Shown here piece after piece: positions 1-11,600 of a DNA stretch of 64,000 bases. Source of the DNA: Anagrus nilaparvatae (lineage: Eukaryota; Arthropoda; Insecta; Hymenoptera; Mymaridae). Both the position numbers and the translations under genes were made by a program. How positions within the stretch are numbered: position 1 is the first letter of the stretch; the number at the start of each line of letters is the position of its first letter. Under the pieces are notes generated by a model, which saw nothing but the letters and a program-made list of their open reading frames with translations, was not told the origin of the DNA and did no database searches. The stretch is from the NCBI GenBank assembly GCA_022575985.1, contig JAKSXM010000247.1, positions 2,069,501 through 2,133,500 of the forward strand, given 5' to 3'.

Positions 1-559
1 CAAACAATTCAATGTAATATTTTGTAAAATTAAAAAGTTATTTCTTAAAAAATAAAGGTCCTGAAGAGGTTCTCAGATTGAGAATGAAATATTGACAAGA
101 GTAAAAATCAAAGTTTTTTGAATTTTTCCTTATAATTTGTCCAGCAAGGTCGTTTTAAATTCAACAGAAATTTAAATTATCTGGATAAATTAATAAATGG
201 TTATTCAATTTTTAAACAAAAATTTTAACATGGAATATGTTAAGGAAAGTTAAGGGAAGGTTTCCCAAAAGGTCTGCAATTTAAGTGATGACTTACAATG
301 ATCACGATTGAGGGGGGTTAAACGAGATTTAGAATAATTTAAATTCAGCTACTTATAATATTTTCGAATTAGGAACTTAGAATAATTCAGATTTAGGAAC
401 TTTTTTGATTTTACAAAGTACTATATAGGAAGCCAGGGTGTTTGTAATAAATAAGTAGTCAGTAGACATAAATATGTTTCATGCAAGTTGTTTGCGTACT
501 TACGCAAATCTATTCTAAGTATATTTATAAATTAAATTTATCATTTATTCTGGGTTTAA

Positions 560-665
560 ATTGACAATCGTTTTTTTGGGTCGCTGAATCCAAATCTGGG
601 GTCAAAAAGATTAGGAACTGTGGAGAATACCCTTAAATCAGCAAAAAATACCCTAATTTCAGGAT
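560..665. repeat. dispersed repeat module (TTTTTTGGGTCGCTGAA type)
   Basis: The core TTTTTTGGGTCGCTGAA is followed by a diverged segment ending in 'acccttaaatcagcaaaaa'. The same module, with a similar tail ('acccttaaat..gcaaaa'), is seen near 3900-3975 and 51990-52070, and inverted near 7690-7760. It is therefore an interspersed family. The complete element is not defined here. Confidence 0.6.
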
Positions 666-1257
666 TTAAAAAAAAAATTTGGAATTCCAATGATCATATG
701 AAGAGAATTTTTTCAAAATTGTATATTTTTTGATAATTCGACAAAATTGGTATATATTTGAGCTAATTTTAGGGAGTAAAAACTACCCTCAAAAAATAAA
801 ATAAATGAAAAAACATCATGAAATTAAAAAAATTTGAAATTTTGATTACTTTTTTTTAATCAACTATTTGACAATATTTAATAGTATTTTAACCTATTTA
901 CAATTTATTAACTTCTTCCCAAGGAGGTGACAAGGGGTGAATACTAATCCTAAACTTTTAAAATCTATAATCCGAAAAATTGTATCATTCCTCAGGATAA
1001 AAACTACCTTCAATTAAAAAAAATAAAATAAAATTAGAAAAATATCTTTACATTTTATTTTTCAAACTTTTCGTTTTATTACCAGAAAAATATCAACATT
1101 TATAGTACAAAAAATTCTTTCAGCCTTTAGGGAGAAAGCTAGTTTTAATATAAATTTAATACTAAAGTAAGGCTCTCTGAAAAATTTTTTATTTATATAA
1201 GTTTTTTTATATCAGGGTTAGGAAATACGGGTGATTTTGACGCGCATTTACCAAATG

Positions 1258-1315
1258 CCGTATATACGGGAACAGAAAAATATACGGTCCGTATTTTTCA
1301 TAGCCGTATATACGG
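1258..1315. repeat. paired CCGTATATACGG palindromes
   Basis: The perfect 12-bp palindrome CCGTATATACGG occurs at 1258-1269 and again at 1304-1315. Between them lies a related TATACGGTCCGTA. The arrangement resembles the core of a small inverted-repeat element. No function is claimed. Confidence 0.5.
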
Positions 1316-2366
1316 AAAAAAATCAAAATCCAAAATTCTCATTTCCGTTTATACAAACAAATAATAAATTTCTCCAAAGAAATTGTAAATCCAAAATTAA
1401 AAAGAAAAACTATAGGGCATTAAATGATAAAACAGGCCGCTGATAACATGCTTTCATAAATTTAAAGTTTATTCTAATGCATTTAATTAACTGATAAAAA
1501 TTAATTTTATAGTTTTTAGTTTAAAATAATTTTTTATCAGTCTTTATTTCTATATTATGAAAAGATATGAAAATTAAATATATAAAAATCACTATTTATT
1601 TATTCAAAAAATTAGGTGATAAAATCAGATTGAAATAAACCAATTAGATTGAAAATTATAATTTATGTTTTACATTTCTATCTATTTCTGATAAAAAAAT
1701 TAAGTTCAATTTAGCTTGAAAGTTTATCCCCATTTTTTTAGTCTTTCTGACGTTAAATCTAACTAAAATTATATTTTTTTAGATGAATAATTTAAATAAT
1801 CAAAGTAGATCAGTAAATATTACTCATTTTTATTTTTTTTTTAAATACGTCACATTTATTTCTTCTAAAAATTCCTTAAATTTTTTATTTTTTCATTTAC
1901 TTTCTCCTATTAAATTGTTTAAAATTATTTTACAATATTCCGTTTTTCAAAATTTTCTATTTTAAGGCTTTTTTCTTAGGATATTCTTCTAAAGATTTTA
2001 TTTTTGTCATAATTTTGAACGTTCATGTAAAAATTTCGTTAAAAAAATTTTCAATGAGAAAATATTTTATACGAACTTTGGATTCTAAAGAATAAAATCC
2101 CCTTAAACGGAAAAATTGAAAAATTAATAAACAGGATGTATTGTTGTATAAAAAAAAATTGTATTAAAAAACGAGTATCAAAAATTAATATACAATCACA
2201 AAAATACGTACAAATACAATATTATTAAGTTTCATTAAAAATTATAATTCTTATTTATCAAAGAAGGAACTATAATTGCAATAATTTTTAATAAAAATCA
2301 AATTATAATAAATTTTTATAAAATGTACAGTTTATAAACTCAGCGGTTTGTTTTTGACATTCTTTT

Positions 2367-2611
2367 TTAATAATCTGCTCCTTCTGCAGATACAGCTTCA
2401 GCCGAGAAAAATTCACCTGAAGAAGCCCCTGCACCTTCAGCATAATCTGGAACGTAACCGCCAGTATCACCGCCACCTTGACCGCCACCGCCACCTTCGC
2501 CTTCATTAGCATTTCCATCCCCTTCAGCAAAGAAATCAACATCGTAGTCCCCTGCAGCGTATCCTGCGGTATCTCCTTCACCATCAGTATAATAACCATC
2601 AACTGTAGTAT
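2367..2611 (-). CDS. exon 3 of secreted acidic protein (Gly-rich C-terminus)
   Basis: The acceptor TTTATAG precedes 2611. The frame starting AT ACT ACA GTT GAT is open through a Gly/Glu/Asp/Tyr/Ala-rich tail to TAA at 2367-2369. A longer Met/Leu/Val-rich frame on the same strand (2303-2602) is an overlapping shadow; the frame chosen here is the one that fits the splice phase and composition. Confidence 0.75.
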
Positions 2612-5600
2612 CTATAAACAGATTTAAATTTTAGAAAAAGTACTAATTAAGTCAAAAAACGTATTCTTTTAACCAAAAGTGAACCGAACTACGGTGCATA
2701 CTTGGCCGATACAGTTCAAAAGTGTACGGGACTTTTTATAAACAAAGTGACTTATATAATTTACCCAAGATTGGGTCAAGTCATAATCTCAAACGTGTCC
2801 AGTTTTAACAAATCAGATGACAATGAACCGTTAAAACTAGTATTAGTACAATAGGTACTGCATGCAAAAATCCACGGTGAAAAAAAAAATGAGTCTTATG
2901 CAGTATTATAATATATGCATAGTAAAAAAAAATTTACACAACTACAGTTTAGTAATTTACTACAATTTTGTATATTATTACAAAAATTGTAAAGAAGGGG
3001 GGTGTATATTCGGCGAAATCTGCTCTGGAGAGGATCGACTTGAGATTCTCAGGAAGTAGTAATTTTTTGTAACAAAAAACCTCACGAAGTCGGTTTTTAA
3101 TTTTTAGTATCGGTTTTGATGTTATTGGCCAAAACGTGCCCCATTTAAATAACTTTGGAAAAGAGGTTTTTTGAAAACAGCGTGAAAGAATGGGGGAGCT
3201 ACACTTTTCTAACCTATACTAATCCACTCAAATATCGATCAACTTCACTCTCCATATGATAAATTGAGGGGCAATTCGTGTGCTCATACTTTTTAAAGCT
3301 GTTTTCTGAGCGGAATTTTTCGTTTTTAATTTTTAAAAATTCACCACGCCAAATAGAAACAACCGATTTGGACTTGCAAGGTCTCAAAAATTTTGGAAAA
3401 GGGTCTACTTTTTGTGGTTTATTTATTATTGACTCACCTCTGCATAACATAACCTAAAATTGCAAAAAACGACGAAAAACCAAAATAATGGCAATTTTAC
3501 CATTAAAATTTTTTTAAGAACAGTAGATAGAAATTTTTCGAAAAAACAGGAAACAAATACATGCAAAATTACAATTTTTTAGAAAAAGGTTTTTGTTTTT
3601 TTTGCTAAAAATTACTGCTATATCGACAGCGCAAAGTAAAAAGTCTTCCTTTTTCTAACTTTGGGCTAACGCAGCTAAAAATTTTTAAATGGTACCCCCA
3701 ATTTTATTTTCTAGAAGTTACACATTTTCTATGTACTGCCGGTGAAAAGATTTTTTTTAAATTTTGGACATCCTAACCTCCAAAACTTTAATTTTCGTTA
3801 AAAATAAATGCTTTTTTTTCGAGTTTTACTACAGTAAAAACTAAAAATACGGGTTTGGTTGTATTTTCACTGGCATACACGAGATTTGCTCTATTATAGG
3901 TTTTTTGGGTCGCTGAACACAAAAATTGGGATAATTTCGTAAAGAAATGGGGACTTCACCCTTAAATTTGCAAAAACTATCCCCAAAAAGGGTTTATTTA
4001 AAAAAAACAAAAACCTTTTTCTAAAAAATTGTAATTTTGCATGTATTTTTGCACGTATTTTTTTCCTGTTTTTTCAAAAAATTTATATCTACTGTTCTTA
4101 AAAAAATTTTAATGGTATAAAACTGCCATTATTTTGGTTTTTTGACGTTTTTAGGAATTTTAGGTTATGTTATGCAGAGGTGAGTCAAAAATAAATAAAC
4201 CACAAAAATGTAGACCCTTTGACAAAATTTTTGAGACCTTGCACGTCCAAATTGGTTTCTATTTGGCGTGGTGAATTTTTAAAAATTAAAAACAAAAAAT
4301 TCCGCTCCGAAAACAGCTTTAAAAAGTATGAGCATACAAATTGCCCCTCAATTTATCATATGGAGAGTGAGTTTGATCATTATTTGAGTCGATTAGTATA
4401 GGTTAGAAAAGAGTAGCCCCCCCCCCCACATTTTTTTCGCCATTTTCAAAAAACCACTTTTCCAATGTTATTTAAATGGGTCACATTTTGATCAATTTCA
4501 TCAAAACCGATACTAAAAATTAAAAACCGACTTCGGTAGGTTTTTTGTTACCACTGAAGCACCACTTCCTGAGAATCTCGAGTCGATCCTCTCCAGAACA
4601 GATTTCACCGAATATTCACCCCCCCCCCCCCATTACTACAAATAGTAATTTTACTATTTCGTAGTAATATTATGAATTTTTAGTAAATTTACTATTTTTG
4701 TAGAAAATTTAAAATTTATTGATATTTTACCCAGACACCCATATTAGAGCTGCTTTGGTTGAATATTCAACCAATTGGTTGAAATGCAGTTCTACCATGG
4801 GCTTCTGGGAATTTACTACAAGTAATTATTATAGAAATGGTAATATTTACTACACTTGTAGTAATATAACTAAATTGATAAGATTACAAAACCATAAAAA
4901 ATCTTGTCCGGATAATTACTATCCTGATAGTAAATTTACTAGCAGATAGTAAATTTACTACCAGTATGTATAGTAAATTTACAATTTTGATAGTAAAATT
5001 ACTATCTGGAATTTACAAATAATAAATGGAATATCTGATTAGTAAATTTACTATCAGGATTATAATTATCTGGAAAAGATTTTTTACAGTGTGTACATTT
5101 TTTTTACTGTGTGGTATTACAACAATGGTAAAAGGAAAAATTTTAGAGTCTTTAAACAACAGATATCATGTAAGTATATCGGTAGTTTTAAGCTATTTTT
5201 ACCCAAGTCTGAGGTCGATGTCTTGGATTTAAAAAATACCAATTACACTGTGTTTGGTATGTAAAAATATGGTTTCTGGTCAATTTTTAAGGCTCTCGGT
5301 GGCTTGGTTGCGATTTGGCAGCTGTTTTTTCAATTTTGATTTTTTTCGAATTCTCAGCCATCCGTTTGCTTTTTATTTTCTGGACGCCCTAAATAAGCCT
5401 AAAAATATTTTCTATATAAAGGTTTGTAGTAAAAATATAACCATATTTTTTCGGAAAAACCTCAGAAAAAGCCGGAAAATCGGAAAAACTAAAGGAAACT
5501 TTAAAATACAAATTTCTCAAAAATCGTCATTTTTTTTTATTTTTTTTTACATGTGTTTTCTTACACACCAAACCTAAAAGAATTTTTTGTTACGCAGAAA

Positions 5601-8600
5601 AGATTTAATGTTTATTTATTTCTTTAGAGAGCAATTATTTTAAGGTTAATTCTTTTAAAAAGATTTATTTTTGTTTTAATTCTTTTTGAACAGAATAAAA
5701 ATAAAAATAAATTTTTTTAAAAAAATTAACCTCAAAACAATTCCTCTCGGAGGGCTTTCAGAAAATAAAAAGCAAACGGGTGGCTGAGAATTCGAAAAAA
5801 ATTAAAATTGGAAAAACAGCTGCCAAATCGCAACCAAGCCACCGAGAGCCTTAAAAATTAGCCAGTAACCATATTTTTACATACCAAACACAGTGTAATT
5901 GGAATTTTTTAAATCCAAGACATCGACCTCAGACTTGGGTAAAAATAGCTAAGAACTACCGATATATTTTTTCTTAAGTTGAACTTTTAAAAATTAACAT
6001 CTTATTTTTAAAAATTTGTTAAATAAGTTTATTTAAATATGTTTATTTTTTCTCCTCCAGATAATGTCTGAATAGGGTGAAAATACCAAATTAATTATAG
6101 CATGTGTGTATAACGCTTTATAAGAAATATTCAAATTACCTGCTCCTTCGTGATCATCATGTAACTTCGTTTTGCTCTTGTCACTTTGATTTTTATCGTC
6201 CATTTTCTTCTCACTTCCATATACTTCATGTTTTTCAAAGTTATAATCATCATCATACCTCTTATGGAAAGTATCATGGGTTTTGTACCCATTATCGCCT
6301 TTATTGAAAGTTTTTTTTACAAATCCTTTTTCGCCATCTGCAGCATTACCAAAGATTTTTAAAATACCTCCTGCATCTTCTTTACCTAAAGAAAAAAAAT
6401 AAATTAGAAATTTATATTTTTTATTTTTCAACTAATTTTTGCTAAGTGCTTTGTATGACTATTAAGTTATTTAACCTTTTCATAATCATTGTTTCTTGCA
6501 AAATACATATCTCAATTGACCCTTCAATCTAATTAAATAAAATAAGGTGTAATATTTTTTTTTCCAAATTGAATAGCACAATAAAAAAATTAACATAGTA
6601 GAATTTCTGGGATCCAGGGCCCTGCGGAAGATAATTCGAATGTCAATTTTTATGCAAAATACAAGAGACTTCTGAAATACGCAATTAACAATATAATAGC
6701 ATAAATTCTATAAAACTCAGCTTACATTTACTAGAGTGCTTGACGTGGTTTGGCGCGGGTATCCCCATGTGATATTTTGAAGTATAACTTAAAAAGATAT
6801 TCTAAAATAAAGTTGTGAAATATTGAATATTTATGAAAAAGGAGTCAAAATTCTTGATTAATGACCCAAAAAACCTATATGGGCATATCCTGAATGCTCA
6901 AAGTGCGAAAATAACAAAAACACCCTTTTAAAGGTTAGTTTTAGTTATTTATAGGGTGAAATATTTATTATTTATGAAAAAAAATCGAAATTCTTGATTA
7001 GTGACCCAAGAATCCTATATCGTCATATCCTGGATGCTCAAAGTGCAAAAATAACAAAGACACCCCTTTTAGGGGTAGTTTTAGCTATTTTAAAATTTTG
7101 AAAATTTATGGTTGAAATTTTAAATATTTATGAAAAAGGAATCGAAATTCTTCATTAGCAACTCAAAAAACCTTTATTAGTCTAGGCGGAAATTAAGAAA
7201 TTAAATTTCTTTTTCCGAGAGTAAAAATAGGTAGTATTTATGTTTATCGACCCGCTGAACATGAATCCAGGGTCCGTTTTGCGAATTTCGTGGTCATTTT
7301 TTTTTGTTATTAACAAATTATTGTGAAATTGGCCAATAATTTGTTAATAACAAAAAATCGACCCCGAAATCCGCAACGCGGACCCCGGATTCGTGTTCAG
7401 CGGGTCGCAAAACATTAATACCACCTATTTTTATCCTCAGAAAAAGAAATTTAACTTTTGAGCGTGAGTAGTATGGCTGGTGCCTAGACTATATGGGGAT
7501 ATCCTGGATGCTAAAAGTACGAAAATAGCAAAAACATCCCCTTTTCGGGGGTTGTTTTAGCCAATTTAGGGGTAAAATTTTAAATATTTATGAAAAAGAT
7601 GTCAAAAATCTTGATAAGCAACCCAAAAAATCTTTATGGTACAAAGCGGTCAAAGTGCGAATATGTAAAAAAACCCTTTTCGGGGGTAGTTTTTGTAAAT
7701 TTAAGGATTAAGCCCCAATTACGCTGCCAAATGACCCCGATTTTCTTTTTCAGCGACCCAAAAAACCTATATTATAGCAAATCTGGTGTTCGCCAGTGAT
7801 AATACAATTAAACCTATATTTTGATTGGAGTACTATGGTTCCTCATTAACAATAACAAATTATTTGAATGCTCTATTTTACCTAGTAAAAACGACAATTC
7901 TAGATATTAGTGCTTTCATAGAAAAAAATTAAGTACTACTTCCAAAATGAAAAAAAAAAATTATAGTGTTTTTTTAATTTTTTTATGTATAAAATTTTGA
8001 AAAAAAATTTTCGAGAAATTATGTATTAGGTGGAGAATGCCTTTAAAAACAATAAATTTAGATATTCGTACTTTCATAGAAAGAAATTAAGTACTACGTC
8101 CTAAAAGAAAAAAAAGCGTTTTTGGTATTTCTTAGCGGAAAAAATTTTGAGGCCAAAATTTTCAAAAAATTTAGTATCAGATCCAAAATTTCACTTTAAA
8201 CGGTATTTCTAAAACTAGTACTCCCATAGAAAAAAATTAGTTACTAGGTCCAAAAAGAAAAAAAAAATTGGTGTTTTTTGTATTTTTGAGTGAAAAAATT
8301 AAAAAAAAAATAAATTATAAGTTTCAAGATATCGAATAAAAACGATATTAGTGCTTTCATGGAAAAAATTGAGGTATTACGTCCAAATTTAAAAAAAAAG
8401 TATATCGAGAATTTTTGGTAAACAAATTTTTGAAAAAAGAAATAATAAAAATTCTACGTTTAGTTTCGCCAATATATGACACATCACAATCAGTCTATTT
8501 TATAGACTACTTTGGCACGATTGGAATTTTTTAATTTCTTTCCCTTTCCCTTTTTAATTATACACGAAAGATTGTTATTATTGTAAGGAACTATTAAAAA

Positions 8601-11600
8601 ATTGTATTTTCGTAGTGTTCGAGTCACACTGTTAAATATGTTTGGTATGCAAGCAAATTTTATAATGTTTTAGTGTTTATAAATTTCCGCATTCTGTTTT
8701 AATATTTTTTTTCTATTCCTTGGTTATTAAAATTTAGCCGTTTTTTTGTGTATTTTGTTATAAAATTTTCAGGATACCTATTAGCCTGCAATATTTCTTT
8801 AGCAATTCTTAGATTCTTTTAATAAAATTTTTTATCCGCTAATAATGTTGCATTATCAACCAAATTTTATACCTTTGTTTGACCGGATGGTTACTCTGAT
8901 AGTGTAGAATATGGCCGGTAATATCAAGATAGTTAATGCCATTTTGAGTATTTTCTATTTCTTTAGTGAATCGCAAATTGGGATTTATACTATTAAAAAT
9001 AACTAGTGTGTCATTAATTTTCTTGTTCGGTACGCACATTATAATGTCATCAATATGTCTGTAATAAAATAACGGCTTAAAGTCTAATTTATTTAAAGCT
9101 ATAGTTTCTAAGTCATCCATCCCAATGTCCGAAAAAATTGTAGAGCCCGGACGTCCCATAGGTTTACCCGAAAGAGCTTGGCCGTGTAGGATAGGTGAAT
9201 TTGCACTCACCCTGTATAGTTAATTTCAATTAAGCATGTGTTTGTGGATCGAAAAAAAAAATTTTTCGATATTGCTTTTAGACCTCTAGCATTTTTCTGT
9301 TACGCGCTACCTCAAAAAACGTCTAAAAATCAATTTTTTTTTCACGTATTTTCACATATTTTCATAATAACACAACTCTTCGCCATGCTAACCTTTTTGG
9401 ACCTAACTGGGCTTGTTCGACGGGAAATCTAACGTAATTTTTGGGAATACTTTTTGCGCGGCCTCTACAGCCCTCCTCCCTCCCCCAGACGCTTAAAACT
9501 AGATTTTCAAAAAGTCGAAAAATTAAAAAAACGATTTTTTTCGAGCACGTTCAGAGGTTTGCAAAAACTTATTTTTTTCTTATGTATATTTTTTGTTGAG
9601 CATTTCCCTACTGGTCACAATTTTTCATTCTAGGTGGTGAAATATGCCTAAAATTCGAAAAAACCATTTTTTTCTTATTTATTTCCTTCATCTTCATAGC
9701 AACATAACTCTTCGCCATATTAACCTTTTTAGACCTACTTGGGCTTTTTCGATGGGGAATCTAACGTGCTTTTTGGAAATAATTTTTCCGTGCCCTCTAC
9801 GGCTCTGCTTCCTCCACTAAACGCTTAAAACTAGATTTTCAAAAAGTCAAAAAATCGAAAAAACTATTTTTTCTTATTTTCTTCTTTCATATTTTTAATA
9901 TTACATAACTCTTCAACATTTTAACCTTTTTTGACCTACCTGGCCTTGTTTGATGGGGGATCTAACGCATTTTTCGGAAAAAATTTTTTCACTCCCTCCT
10001 CGTACCTCCCCCCCCCCCACCCACTAGACGCTTGAAACTTTACTTTGGAGAAGTCAAAAAATTAAAAAATCCGATATTTTCCTAGCGCTTTCAAAGTCAA
10101 GGTAAATAATTTTTTTTCTTATGTATATTTTTTGTAGAAGATTACCGTACTGGTCATAATTTTTTACTATAGATAGTGGAACATACTCAAAATGATTTGA
10201 AGATCAATTAAGAATTAGCAATATTGAATATTATAGACTAAACACGCTCTAAAAGACACGGCAAAAAATTTTTTTCTATATGTATATTTTTTGATGAGCA
10301 TTACCGTACAGGTCATAATTTTTCATTATAGGTGGTGGAACAAGACCAAAAAACGTTTACACTCAGATAAAAATATGGAATGGTCTTAATCCACGCTCAA
10401 CCGACTATTTTTTTGACGATGATTAGGAATACGATAATACTGATAATTAAATATACTTATATTTACAAACATTTTTATTTTTATTAATGGTGGTTTATTT
10501 TCTTCTGTAATTATATACATTTTTTAATACTGATTTCATATGAATGATCATTTTCAAAAGTATGTAGATTTAAAAACCTATAATATGTAAAAATTATTAA
10601 AATTTAGTGTATTGAAACAAAATAAAATTATATATTGTTTAGTCTATAGTATATTCAATACTGTTAATTATTAATTAATCTTCAAATCACTTTAGGAATG
10701 TTCCACTGCCTGTAGAAAAAAATTATGACCAGTAGGATAATGTTCAACAAAAAATATACATAAAAAAAAAATTTTTTTTCAAAACCTCTGAACGTGCTCG
10801 AAAAAAATCTTTTTTTCAATTTTTCGACTTTTTGAAAATATAATTTTAAGCGTGTGGTGGAGGGAGGAAGGCCGTGGAGGGCGCGTAAAAAATATTCCCA
10901 AAAAGTACGTTTTTTGAGGTAGCGCGCAACAGAAAGATGCTAAAGGTCTAAAACCAACGCGAAAAATTTTCTTTTTCAATACCTAAACACATGCTTAATT
11001 GAAATTAGCTATACAGGGTGAGGGCAAATTCACCTATCTTATACGGCCAAGCTCTTTGTCTATACGTTACGTTTTGAAAGGTAAAATAAATATTGTCAAA
11101 AAGCGATTCCGTTGCTTTGATTCTTTCTACAAATGGCAAATGTGATCTTTTCGATAAGATATCGAATCTTTTTAATGGTTGTTAAATATCACCAGTTACA
11201 TAAATACACACACACACACACAGACTTTTTTTAAAAACTAGTTTCTTAGCTTCCTGAGGTCTCAAAACATGCTTATATATCAAAAAATCAGAAATATAAA
11301 TTTGACCTAAAACAAAGGTTCCTCTATGAGAAATCGAAAATTGAGCAAACATACAGTCATCTATTTTTTAAAATTTATTTTAAATTGTTTACTGTCACAA
11401 ATTAATGTTTTTATATGAAAAGTATAAAGGCTCAAGTTTTTAAGAAAAATTAAATTTTTTTTTCTGATTTCAGGATAACTATAGTGATTATACTCACAGG
11501 GATAATTAGAGTTAAAAATTTATGTGAGGATAAGATATAAATATGCCATTATTATCTCATGTAAAAATTTTTTACCAAAACCTTATTTTCAAGATGAAAA

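Larger units (their letters stand above)
1..2366. other. AT-rich gene-free stretch, left edge
   Basis: No coding region is supported here. The open frames are short and made of low-complexity Phe/Asn/Lys codons. The stretch is the 3' flank of the minus-strand secreted-protein gene that ends at 2367. It holds two small repeat pieces, listed separately. Confidence 0.6.

Noticed and set aside
2303..2602. 99-codon Met/Leu/Val-rich frame on the minus strand
   Set aside because: It overlaps the last exon of the secreted acidic gene in another frame. The in-phase frame gives a sensible Gly-rich protein.
3214..4401. Two similar small proteins on opposite strands (3214-3450 and 4219-4401)
   Set aside because: They are the two arms of one foldback element read in mirror orientation. 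No start context, introns or domain.
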